From: DATKYQ01 sp964640665
GTDB taxonomy: Bacteria > Myxococcota > B64-G9
Direction of reading: 5' to 3'
Assembly (NCBI GenBank): GCA_964640665.1
Contig: CAZXHT010000016.1
Span: 1 to 64,000, forward strand
DNA: 64,000 bases
Under the pieces are notes generated by a model. That model saw nothing but the letters and a program-made list of their open reading frames with translations. It did not search any database and was not told where the DNA came from. Shown in pieces: positions 8,701-18,961 of the stretch. Position 1 is the first letter of the stretch; each line of letters opens with the position of its first letter. A program made the position numbers and the translations under genes.

Positions 8701-9812
8701 TGGGCAAGGCTCTCGGATTCGACGGAGTGGACGATCATGTCGGATGCGTCTACTCGGCATCCCTGACGTCGGCGCAGGGAAGCATCGATTTCTGGTTGTC
8801 GGCCCAACCCGGGACTTCAGGGACCGTTTTGAGCATGGTCGAAGACGATCAGAGCCACTTTGCCGTGGAATTGAACGTCACCGGTTTCATCCGGTTGCAC
8901 CGTATCGAAGGAGGTGTCTCCAGCATCGATCTGCTGTCGACGAGTCCGATCGACGACGGGATGTTCCATCATGTTGCCGTAGTGCAGGATGGTTCGGGCG
9001 CCAGAATCTACGTCGACGGGCTGGAGGGCACCAGCGGCCAAAACGGGTTGGGCTGGACCCAGGGGCTGGTTCTGACCGGAGTCTGGCTGGGTGACGGGCC
9101 GCAGGGTCATTTCTCCGGCCAGTTGGACGAGGTGCGCATCGACGATCGACCCTTCGACGCGGGCTGGGCCCAGGAGCAGGCAAGACGCGGGCATCCACTC
9201 GGATTGTGGCATCTCGACGAAGGGCAGGGGACGATTGCCTACGACGGAGCCGGTGATCTCGACGGAAGCCTGCAAGACATGGATCCGGCTGTGAGTTGGA
9301 TCGAGGGTGTGTCCGGGGACGCCTTGTGGTTCGACGGCCAGGACGACTACCTCGACATCGTCGGTGCGGCCGGTCTCGCCTCGGCGCAGGGAGCCATCGA
9401 GTTCTGGTTCCGGGCCGAACGTTCCGACGAGAACCAGGATTTGCTCAACCTGTTCGAAGATCGATACTCGAACTACTTTCTGATCAGGCTCAACGAGAGC
9501 AATAGGATCTACGTGCGTATCGAGGACGACGACGCGGGCCTGGTCAACCTGACCACTTCGGTCGCCGTGCTGGACAGTAGCTTTCACCACCTGGCAGTCA
9601 CCCAGGACGGATTCGGGGTTCGGATCTATATCGATGGGGCCGAAGCCCGCAGTTCGGGAGACAACGGCGGGGCGTGGACGGACCATTTGGCTTTGACCAA
9701 TCTCTGGCTGGGACGGGGACACTGGAGCTGGTTCAACGGGGCCATCGACGAGCTCTATCTGCACGCCCGGGCACTCAGGCCGGAAGAAATCACAGAGCGC
9801 GCTTCTCCATGA
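5745..9812 (+). CDS. Giant modular lipoprotein: Cys-rich, beta-helix, LamG and PKD domains
   Basis: 1355 residues from the ATG at 5745, which follows GTAGG; the longer open frame to 5667 is discounted. The signal MQVKTGLMLVSLLTGLTAGC ends in a good lipobox. Approximate domains: Cys-rich segment 30-185 with repeated PCxGVTCDxPP units; right-handed beta-helix 195-420 (HVHHCHIHHNTRAGL and similar); LamG/concanavalin-like domain 422-625; return to beta-helix 626-700 (ISIHHNTFRDGD, SSIHHNWF); PKD domain 702-786 with WRWDFGDGETG; a carbohydrate-binding-like segment 788-885; and two more LamG domains 947-1145 and 1148-1352. Each LamG has the EFW/DFW strand and DEVRIYSRAL-type ending. It is probably a surface or outer-membrane adhesin or polysaccharide-binding protein. 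No catalytic motif was identified. Confidence 0.85.
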   Translation: MQVKTGLMLVSLLTGLTAGCGGTVSDCIPRQSTDCEDGRVYWVDSCGERGEVKEVCPCGCDSNDTGCQTDCTDPCEGVTCDKPPDDTCQDATTKRTWLTPGACSGGQCTYEPLDEICEEGCQDGVCLGDPCAGVTCDQPPKPLCVDAGLIRTYQQQGRCDHGICTYPHQDEGCTDCCYGAEINPTGYPIGGGPGYRELFDSAGADWVVGDTLGLLAALDGASNAELIYVEDEAVIDLTGYDDIQVPAGVTVASGRGRDGSLGALIWTGQFDTFPLFMAAGADVRFSGLRILGPDFDVGDHDYQNPVLSRGIQTGSAGLEVDNCEVAGFGHAAVVVYGEEAAAHVHHCHIHHNTRAGLGYGVVLNKSTCLIEANLFDANRHSIAGTGRPGTSYEARYNLVHAHATGHYFDMHGAADHDKYISSAIWRFNEGSGDQARDTSHSNHCTLEFMDTGVCWVPGQIETGLLFGGQDDHLECGNDPSLQSATGSVEFWLRADRVNQDQELIDLFEDDSQNFLSVRLTASNRIGVLVEDGDFALLDVVSDQALSAGEWKHVTITQDGTGIRIYLDGQEVATSGSNENAWSDHLALGGLWIGAGHRSAFQGLLDEVRIYSRALEADEVQRHFLGQADIAGDLISIHHNTFRDGDMPAVVIRGVPAEPSSIHHNWFRDFDPDHAVRQTNAQGNLEVITNHYGSEVPLGTRLPVAVGTAVPDSGEGPLEVTFDASASHAWLDDPGIVNWRWDFGDGETGWGENVVHTFSHAGRYGVDLTVSDAKGSPSHAFLPVVVSPGPGYQLDFWVKDSCRSSLAGYYVSQALVDGNVVWEEDVAGTPGWRHVSVDVSGWVSGLESTEISFRALNQTAVLNEELIELSVYFDDVFLFGADQAGGDFEGASTWAYRESLPDWSGSVHTEEARSGWRSFRIHHPYRQDCPQGSNASIVQTIRLPSEHLLAEWRLDEGRGEWTEDHSLFGHHGNLENMDEGNWVPGVMGKALGFDGVDDHVGCVYSASLTSAQGSIDFWLSAQPGTSGTVLSMVEDDQSHFAVELNVTGFIRLHRIEGGVSSIDLLSTSPIDDGMFHHVAVVQDGSGARIYVDGLEGTSGQNGLGWTQGLVLTGVWLGDGPQGHFSGQLDEVRIDDRPFDAGWAQEQARRGHPLGLWHLDEGQGTIAYDGAGDLDGSLQDMDPAVSWIEGVSGDALWFDGQDDYLDIVGAAGLASAQGAIEFWFRAERSDENQDLLNLFEDRYSNYFLIRLNESNRIYVRIEDDDAGLVNLTTSVAVLDSSFHHLAVTQDGFGVRIYIDGAEARSSGDNGGAWTDHLALTNLWLGRGHWSWFNGAIDELYLHARALRPEEITERASP

Positions 9813-9933
9813 CGGGATGAACCCGAAGATCTGAACGAAAGGCGATCAGGGTTCTCCGAATCCGGCCCGGCTGTGGATACCCTGCACTTCATCCGCTGGC
9901 GCTGTGCCGGGGAGTAGGCAACTGCCGGCGGGA

Positions 9934-10140
9934 TCAGGGTGATTTGCCCGTTGTTTTCCTCTCGTTGAACTTGATCTCCGAGATGCAGGTGTCGTCGTAC
10001 TTGGTTCCCTTGTGGACGGCGCGAATCCCGACCCAGACTCGTTTCAGTGGCTTGGTTGATGCAATCGCGAAGCGCTGCATGCGTGCCTGGTCCTTCAGTT
10101 CGATCAACTGCTCGGCGTCGTCGGAAAATCTCAGCAGGAA
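9934..10140 (-). pseudogene. Fragment of a glycan-binding (NADase-type / discoidin-like) C-terminal domain
   Basis: Read on the minus strand from about 10140, the frame gives LLRFSDDAEQLIELKDQAR, then VGIRAVHKGTKYDDTCISEIKF and a short tail. The string KGTKYDDTCISEI closely resembles the end of the discoidin-like domain annotated as NADase-type glycan-binding in many proteins. Everything upstream of this last domain is missing: the frame runs straight into a palindromic repeat copy at 10138-10178. The longer open frame up to 10230 therefore begins in repeat and unrelated sequence. I read it as a decayed gene end left after a repeat-associated rearrangement. There is no ribosome binding site for an independent product. 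Confidence 0.6.
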
Positions 10141-10178
10141 AACTTGCGGGAACTTGCGGGGACGGAGTAGCTCGCAAC
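10138..10178 (+). repeat. Dispersed palindromic repeat, copy 2, with duplicated left arm
   Basis: The full unit at 10151-10177 has arms CTTGCG and CGCAAG that are exact reverse complements flanking a 14-base centre, so it can fold as a hairpin. The left arm GAAAACTTGCGGG is duplicated immediately upstream (10138-10150). The unit abuts the truncated glycan-binding fragment. Confidence 0.85.
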
Positions 10179-10348
10179 ATACCGAGTCGTGGATTTCGCG
10201 CTTGATTTCTTCGCCCGCCTTTGCTCTCATGTGTTCATGATTTGGGCTGACGTATTTCAGATCAGAGAAGGCAAGATGAGTGACGAAGTTGATGAGATTC
10301 GTTCAAGCGGCGGAATACCTTAAGAATTGATTCTGGAGGACTTCGCTC

Positions 10349-10837
10349 ATGAAGAAGCGGGTCTATGTCGAAACAACCATCCCAAGCTTCTATTTCGAAC
10401 TCCGTTCAGACCCGGAGATTGTGGCACGCCGAGAGTGGACTCGCAGGTGGTGGGAAGAGGCCGGAGACAGGTATGAGCTGGTTACGAGTGTGGCGGTGAT
10501 AGAGGAGCTTTCCAGGGGTGGATTCACGGCCCAAGACGACTGCTTGCGTCTCATTGAACACCTGCCCCTGGTTCCGGTGGAAACGGGCGTTGCTGAGATC
10601 GTCCAGACCTATATTGCTCGAAAGGTAATGCCCCGCGATCCTGCCGGAGATGCGTTTCACTTGGCTTTAGCATCACACCATCGTTGCGATTTCCTGGTCA
10701 CCTGGAACTGCCGCCACCTTGCTAATGCGAACAAGTTCGACCACATCAGGAGAGTGAACACGATGCTTGGGCTCTTCGTTCCGGCGCTGGTGACGCCATT
10801 AGAATTGTCAGGAGACGACGATGAAGAAAGTCAATGA
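10349..10837 (+). CDS. PIN-domain toxin of a type II toxin-antitoxin pair
   Basis: 162 residues. The ATG lies 10 bases after CTGGAGGA. The N-terminus VYVETTIPSFYF is that of a PIN subfamily in which the usual first Asp is replaced by Glu. Further acidic PIN positions are IEELSRGG and DPAGDAFHLALASHHRCDFLVTWN (read in parts). PIN toxins are Mg-dependent ribonucleases that often cut tRNA or rRNA. The stop lies 17 bases inside a small downstream gene, which I take to be the cognate antitoxin. The pair lies between two repeat copies, a typical accessory location. Confidence 0.78.
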   Translation: MKKRVYVETTIPSFYFELRSDPEIVARREWTRRWWEEAGDRYELVTSVAVIEELSRGGFTAQDDCLRLIEHLPLVPVETGVAEIVQTYIARKVMPRDPAGDAFHLALASHHRCDFLVTWNCRHLANANKFDHIRRVNTMLGLFVPALVTPLELSGDDDEESQ

Positions 10838-11012
10838 TGGCATTCGAGCCGTGCGTGAGGTGCGTGTGAAAATCTCCGCGGAGTTCGACAACGATCCGGA
10901 GAAACTCGTCGAGCACTATATGAAGGAACAAGAACGGTATCGAGAACGGCTTCTCCAGCCGGTCCCCGCCCAACAGGGTGATGAAACAGACCGACCTGCT
11001 GCCGGCCGCTGA
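10821..11012 (+). CDS. Small antitoxin-like partner of the PIN toxin
   Basis: 63 residues from an ATG that overlaps the end of the toxin gene by 17 bases. The sequence MKKVNDGIRAVREVRVKIS followed by FDNDPEKLVEHYMKEQERYR is highly charged and predicted helical, like the short proteins found after PIN toxins of this subfamily. It has no recognisable DNA-binding fold, so autoregulation is uncertain. The order is toxin first, antitoxin second, opposite to most vapBC operons. The partner role is inferred from position and size. Confidence 0.6.
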   Translation: MKKVNDGIRAVREVRVKISAEFDNDPEKLVEHYMKEQERYRERLLQPVPAQQGDETDRPAAGR

Positions 11013-11029
11013 TCGCCAACTCGTTATGA

Positions 11030-11060
11030 GAAAACTTGAGGGGACGGAGTAGCTCGCAAG
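11030..11060 (+). repeat. Dispersed palindromic repeat, copy 3
   Basis: The sequence is GAAAACTTGAGGGGACGGAG followed by TAGCTCGCAAG. It differs from copy 2 by one base in the left arm (A for C), which leaves one mismatch in the 6-base stem. It lies between the antitoxin-like gene and glyQ and falls inside a spurious upstream extension of the glyQ frame. Confidence 0.85.
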
Positions 11061-11170
11061 CGGTGGCTTGCTGCTGCAACTATCCGGAAAACAATGCCGA
11101 TCCGCTTCCTGGCAGCTTGACATTGCACACACGGAATGTTATTTACGCGGGCGCGAAAGGCGGTTTTCTG

Positions 11171-12067
11171 GTGAATTTCCAGCAACTCATTATGAACCTG
11201 CAGCAGTTCTGGGCCTCGCGGGACTGTCTCGTGCTGCAACCATACGACCTGGAGAGCGGAGCTGGAACCTTTCACCCGGCCACCTTCCTGCACAGCCTGG
11301 GCCCCGAGCCCTGGAGGGTGGCTTACGTTCAGCCTTGCCGGCGCCCGACCGACGGGCGCTACGGGGAAAACCCCAACCGCTTGCAGCATTACTACCAGTT
11401 CCAGGTCATCCTCAAGCCATCGCCGCTCGATGTTCAGGATATCTACCTGGATTCGTTGCGCTCGCTGGGTATCGCCAGCGACGCCCACGACCTGCGTTTC
11501 GTCGAGGACGACTGGGAGTCGCCCACCCTCGGAGCCTGGGGACTCGGCTGGGAAGTCTGGATAGACGGCATGGAGGTTACCCAGTTCACCTATTTCCAGC
11601 AGGTCGGCGGAATCGATCTCGAGCCGATCCCGGTAGAATTGACTTACGGCCTGGAGAGAATCGCGATGCTGCTGCAGGACAAGGCCAGTGTGTACGACCT
11701 CGGCTGGAACGACTCCGTCAGCTACGGCCAGGTCCATCACCAGGACGAGCTGGAGTACTCGGAGCATAATTTCGAACGGGCCGACACGCGCATGCTCCTG
11801 GAACTCTTCGACATGTACGAGAAAGAATGCAGGCGCCTGTTCGACAACTCCCCGGCACCGGACCATTCACAGGCTCTGCCCGCCTATGACTATTGCCTCA
11901 AGTGCTCGCATGTATTCAACCTGCTGGACGCCCGCGGTGCCATCAGTGTAACCGAGCGGCAGGCATACATCGGGCGGGTCAGGGCGCTGGCCAAGAGTTG
12001 TGCCCTAAGATACCTTGCCGCCCGCGAGAAATTGGGCTGGCCGTTGATGCCGGCCGGGGCCCGGTGA
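11171..12067 (+). CDS. glyQ: Glycyl-tRNA synthetase alpha subunit
   Basis: 298 residues from the GTG at 11171, preceded by AAAGGCGG at 7-8 bases. This start gives the family N-terminus (M)NFQQLIMNLQQFWASRDC. The open frame to 11036 is an artefact running through a repeat copy. Conserved class II synthetase blocks are VLQPYDLESGAGTFHPATF, RRPTDGRYGENPNRLQHYY and EVTQFTYFQQVGG. With GlyS it forms the bacterial alpha2beta2 enzyme that charges tRNA-Gly. Unusually, a small membrane-protein gene separates it from glyS. Confidence 0.95.
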   Translation: MNFQQLIMNLQQFWASRDCLVLQPYDLESGAGTFHPATFLHSLGPEPWRVAYVQPCRRPTDGRYGENPNRLQHYYQFQVILKPSPLDVQDIYLDSLRSLGIASDAHDLRFVEDDWESPTLGAWGLGWEVWIDGMEVTQFTYFQQVGGIDLEPIPVELTYGLERIAMLLQDKASVYDLGWNDSVSYGQVHHQDELEYSEHNFERADTRMLLELFDMYEKECRRLFDNSPAPDHSQALPAYDYCLKCSHVFNLLDARGAISVTERQAYIGRVRALAKSCALRYLAAREKLGWPLMPAGAR

Positions 12068-12071
12068 CGCC

Positions 12072-12374
12072 ATGCAGATCGGGCGTATCTTCGAAAGCAA
12101 GCTTGTCGTGCTGATTCTGGTCGGGGTGGCGGCTTTAATTGTCTCGCGTATAATCAAACGCGGTCGCACCTCGGGTGAACATGCCGGGGCCGTCGAGAAC
12201 ATCTTGTGGGTCGGCGGGTTCCTGATTACCGCGGCGTCCTTGATCTACGCGCTGTCCAGAGGTTGTAACGTAGACGTCCCAAAGAAGAAAAACCAGGACA
12301 CCTTGCATGAGTACTCACGTGAAACCCCTGGTTGCTCCAAGCCCGAGAAGAAGTTGAAAGACTTCAAGAGATAA
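12072..12374 (+). CDS. Small two-helix membrane protein between glyQ and glyS
   Basis: 100 residues. The ATG lies 4 bases after the glyQ stop, and the stop lies 4 bases before the glyS start. It has two hydrophobic helices, about residues 11-27 (VVLILVGVAALIVSRII) and 43-62 (ILWVGGFLITAASLIYAL). A basic loop lies between them, and the Cys- and Lys-containing tail (residues 65-100) is likely cytoplasmic or periplasmic. The tight spacing implies co-expression with both synthetase subunits. I recognise no family. A chance open frame is unlikely given the spacing and two well-formed helices. Confidence 0.65.
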   Translation: MQIGRIFESKLVVLILVGVAALIVSRIIKRGRTSGEHAGAVENILWVGGFLITAASLIYALSRGCNVDVPKKKNQDTLHEYSRETPGCSKPEKKLKDFKR

Positions 12375-12378
12375 TTCA

Positions 12379-14583
12379 ATGGATTTTCTGCTCGAGATCG
12401 GCTGCGAAGAGATTCCCGCCAGGTTCATCGAACCTGCCCTGAGATCCATACAGGACGGATTTGCAAGGCGCATCGAGGAAGCCCGCCTGGGCTCCCGGAA
12501 CGATGTCACGCTACGAACCATGGGGACGCCGCGCCGACTTGCGCTGCTGGCCAGGGGGCTCCCGGAGCGCCAGGCCGACCTGGACGAACAATCGATCGGC
12601 CCGCGTGTCGAAGCTGCTTTTGATGCCGACGGAAAGCCTACCCGCGCCTGTCTGGGGTTTGCCAGGAGCAAGGGTGTCGATCCTGGGCAACTTACGGTGT
12701 TCGAGACGCCCAAGGGCCGGGCGGTAGGTCTCGAACGCCGGGTGATCGGCAAACACACAGCGGAGATACTGCCGGGGTTGCTCGGAGATCTGCTGGCCGA
12801 GCTGTCATTTCCGAAGTCGATGCGTTGGGGGGACGGGAACCATCGTTTCGTCCGGCCGCTTCACTGGATCGTGGCGCTTCTCGATAATCAGGTCGTGCCG
12901 TTTTCTTTCATGGGCGCGGATAGCGGGCGTGTGTCACGCGGCCACCGCTTCGCCTCGCCGGCGGAGTTCGAGATAGAGTCACCAGACAGCTACGAAGGGC
13001 AGCTTTTCGAACGTCAGGTTGTCGTCGATCATGAAAAGAGGCGTCGTGAGCTGCAAGAGGCAGCCCGGCTGGCAGTGGAAAAAATCGATGGCAAATTGCT
13101 TCAAGACACTGCCCTTGAAGAGGAAAATACCTTTCTTACCGAGAAGGCCTTGCCATTGTTGGGCAGGTTCGACCAGCGTTTCCTTAGCCTGCCCAGGGAG
13201 GTGCTGGTTGTCGCCATGCGCAATCACCAGCGCTACTTCTCGGTTGAGAAGGCCGACGGCTCTTTAGCGAACGCATTCGTCGCCGTCGCCAACACGCCGG
13301 TCGAGAACAGCGCCGTCGTCCGCCGTGGTTTCGAGCGGGTACTGGTGGCGCGCCTGAGCGACGCCGAGTTCTTTTTCGAGACGGACAAAAAAACCAACCC
13401 GGACGATCTGGTCCCGCGGCTGGCCGAGATGGTTTTCCAGGCCAGCCTGGGGAATTACCTGGAGAAATCACAACGAATCGGCAAACTGGCCCGGGCGATG
13501 AGCATCGAGCTCGGTTTGGCGCATAACTATCCAGGATTCGACGAGAGAGTCGACCAGTCTTGCAGGTTGTCGAAGACAGATCTGCTAACCAAGATGGTTG
13601 GCGAATTTCCCGAGTTGCAGGGCGTGATGGGGGAAGTCTATGCCTTGCATGCCGGATATGACGGGCGGGTAGCGCAGGCCGTCAGAGAGCATTACCTGCC
13701 GCGCTTTCACGCGGACGCCATTCCGGCAAGCGACGAAGGCGCTCTGGTTGCTCTGGCCGACAGGCTGGATACGCTTGCGGGCTGCTTCGGCGTGGGGCTC
13801 AAGCCAACGGCCGCGGCGGACCCATACGGCCTGCGCCGACAGTGTCTCGGGGTGATCGCCATTCTGCAGGGCAAAGGCTACCACCTGTCGTTACGCTGGA
13901 TGCTGGGGCAGGCGGTCGAGTTGACGCGTGAGAAAGTGCATGACGCCCGGCTTTTGGCCGCCAGGGAGCGCGAGAGCAAGAAGGCTGCCCGCAAGAAAAG
14001 AAAAGCCACCAAGATCGACGATATAGAGCCGTTCGAAGAGGAATTGACCCGCGAGGTACATGATTTTTTCCGCGGGCGTCTCAGGCAGAGGCTGGTGGAG
14101 GACGAAGGCGCCAAGAGTGATCAGGTCGATGCTATACTGGCGGCCGGTATGGACGATATACTGGATGCCCGCGAGCGATTGAGGTCGCTTCGGCGCTTTT
14201 TCGAGAAGCCGGCATTCGAAGACCTGGCGGTGGCTTTCAAGCGGGTCGCGAATATAATCAAGGATTTCAAAAGCGCCGAAGTAAAACCTGAGCTATTACC
14301 TGAGCTATTAAATGAGCCGGAAGAAAAAAAGCTATACCAGGTTTACCTGGCGGCGGCGCCGGGATTCGAGAAATCGATTTTGGCCCGCGACTTTGACGGC
14401 TCGCTCGATTTGCTGGCTCGGGAATTGCGAGGGCCGGTGGATCGTTTCTTCGACAAGGTACTGGTAAATGATCCCGACGATCCCGCTCGCCAGGCCAATC
14501 GCAAGGCCTTGCTTTCGATGATCGAGAAACTGTTTGGACGTATCGCAGATTTCACCAGGCTGCAGCTGAAGGCCTCAAAATGA
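12379..14583 (+). CDS. glyS: Glycyl-tRNA synthetase beta subunit
   Basis: 734 residues, a little longer than the usual 690 or so. It begins MDFLLEIGCEEIPARFIEPA, the GlyS hallmark, and contains FPKSMRWGDGNHRFVRPLHW and VMREVYALHAGYDG-like blocks (here GVMGEVYALHAGYDG). The middle HD-like domain and the C-terminal anticodon-binding DALR-like domain follow. A Lys-rich insert, SKKAARKKRKATKID near residue 535, accounts for part of the extra length. The stop TGA overlaps the AGGAGG site of ppdK, so the genes are closely linked. Confidence 0.95.
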   Translation: MDFLLEIGCEEIPARFIEPALRSIQDGFARRIEEARLGSRNDVTLRTMGTPRRLALLARGLPERQADLDEQSIGPRVEAAFDADGKPTRACLGFARSKGVDPGQLTVFETPKGRAVGLERRVIGKHTAEILPGLLGDLLAELSFPKSMRWGDGNHRFVRPLHWIVALLDNQVVPFSFMGADSGRVSRGHRFASPAEFEIESPDSYEGQLFERQVVVDHEKRRRELQEAARLAVEKIDGKLLQDTALEEENTFLTEKALPLLGRFDQRFLSLPREVLVVAMRNHQRYFSVEKADGSLANAFVAVANTPVENSAVVRRGFERVLVARLSDAEFFFETDKKTNPDDLVPRLAEMVFQASLGNYLEKSQRIGKLARAMSIELGLAHNYPGFDERVDQSCRLSKTDLLTKMVGEFPELQGVMGEVYALHAGYDGRVAQAVREHYLPRFHADAIPASDEGALVALADRLDTLAGCFGVGLKPTAAADPYGLRRQCLGVIAILQGKGYHLSLRWMLGQAVELTREKVHDARLLAARERESKKAARKKRKATKIDDIEPFEEELTREVHDFFRGRLRQRLVEDEGAKSDQVDAILAAGMDDILDARERLRSLRRFFEKPAFEDLAVAFKRVANIIKDFKSAEVKPELLPELLNEPEEKKLYQVYLAAAPGFEKSILARDFDGSLDLLARELRGPVDRFFDKVLVNDPDDPARQANRKALLSMIEKLFGRIADFTRLQLKASK

Positions 14584-14594
14584 GGAGGAACAAC

Positions 14595-17617
<3,023 letters not shown>

Positions 17618-17621
<4 letters not shown>

Positions 17622-18949
17622 CAAGTAGACTCAGATACGGGCTTAGTGCACTGGTGTTTGTCGCGCTGCTAGCGGCCTTCGCTTGTGACGAGCAACGATC
17701 GGCCGAGAGCCTTACCGTCCAGGCCTTAAATTTCCCGGTCGGAATCGCGGTGCACCCGCAGGGCTACGCTTTGGTGGTCAGCTCCAACTTCGATCTCAGG
17801 TACAAGAGTGGCTCTCTGCAAGTCATCGATCTCAACTCCCTGGCCGCCAGGATCTACCCTGGTGGTGTAGAAAAGGGGGCCTCGAACGAGGCCTTGGATA
17901 GCGATAACAGAGATCTTATCATCGCCGATCAAGCGATCGGCCTGCCCAATTTCGGGGCATCGGTCAAGCTGGCCGCATCGAATGAAAACGGACTGGCCGT
18001 CGTGACCACAAGAGAGAAAAACCAGATTTTCTTCATCGACATGGAGATCTATACAGAGGGTTCATCCCCTGTTGCCAAGGTCAGACTGAATTGCCGGCCG
18101 GGCGGAGATCAATCCGCCGCTAACTTCCCACCCTGCGAAGGCGCCGGATACGTTGTTGATCTGGATGATGACGATCCCTTCGATGTGATCCTGATCGATG
18201 ACAGCCCGGACGATGCAACTCAATGGCAGCAGCGCCAGTGGACGGCCTATGTGTCATACTTGCGCAGCGGCGACATCACGGGCATCGAAGTGCCCCCGCG
18301 CCTTTCCGGCTCGCATGACGCACCCCGCCTGCTGTACAGCCTGGATGCGAATGCGCTAGGCTCCGGCAGTTTGGCGCGCTCGTCGGTCAGCGGCCTGGTT
18401 TACGTCACCACGCGCTTCAACAACAGCCGTACCAACCCGGTGCGCTATTTCGACCCCGCCGCGGGCGAGGATGCAGAAGTGCTCAATGTCGATCTGTACA
18501 ATCAGGTTCTCGGCACTGAAACCCGGGGAGTCGACTTCGCACCGGACGGCCTGACGATGGGCGTCGTGGTTCGAAATCCGAACATGTTGGTGTTTGTCGA
18601 CACTACCCTCGACGAGACGGGATTGCCGTCCAACGATGTCCTGGGCGAGGTAGTGCTGAGTGATAAGCCCTCTCAGGTTCGTTTCATCGGCGACCTGGCG
18701 CTGGTAACCAGCGCCCAGGACGACACTCTATTCGTCATAGACGCCCTGACGATGAGGATGATCGATATCAAGGAAGACGTTTGTCGCGGGCTGTATGACA
18801 TTGACGTATACGATCTCGGCGATCTGCACTGGGCGTTGATTACCTGCTTCGAAGATGACGTGGTGGCAGTGGTAGATGTCAATCCCGAATCAGATAACTT
18901 TCTCGATGTGCTCGCCCGCGTGGGTAAGCCACGTGTCGGGAACGAGTAG
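17618..18949 (+). CDS. Beta-propeller-like lipoprotein of unknown function
   Basis: 443 residues from a GTG that overlaps the ppdK stop (GTGA) and lies behind GGGAGGCGCAG. The signal MTSRLRYGLSALVFVALLAAFAC has a lipobox. The body has YVTN/NHL-like propeller strands: FPVGIAVHPQGYALVVSSNF, GVDFAPDGLTMGVVV, and FIGDLALVTSAQDDTLFVID. An acidic loop, VVDLDDDDPFDVILIDDSPDD, may bind calcium. It pairs with the next gene, also a propeller lipoprotein, and both may sit in the outer membrane. No enzyme motif was seen. Confidence 0.75.
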
Positions 18950-18961
18950 CGAGGTGCCCCG

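Larger units (their letters stand above)
9813..10348. other. 536-base region without an intact gene
   Basis: It contains the glycan-binding-domain fragment (9934-10140) and repeat copy 2. From 10180 to 10335 I see no coding frame with family similarity and no RNA gene. The last bases hold the CTGGAGGA ribosome binding site of the PIN toxin gene. Confidence 0.6.

Noticed and set aside
7275..8807. 510-residue minus-strand open frame
   Set aside because: Antisense shadow of the LamG lipoprotein in a GC-rich frame; composition is His/Arg/Val/Pro without domains.
11036..11170. N-terminal extension of glyQ
   Set aside because: The stretch is repeat copy 3 and unrelated sequence; the GTG at 11171 restores the standard GlyQ N-terminus with a good ribosome binding site.
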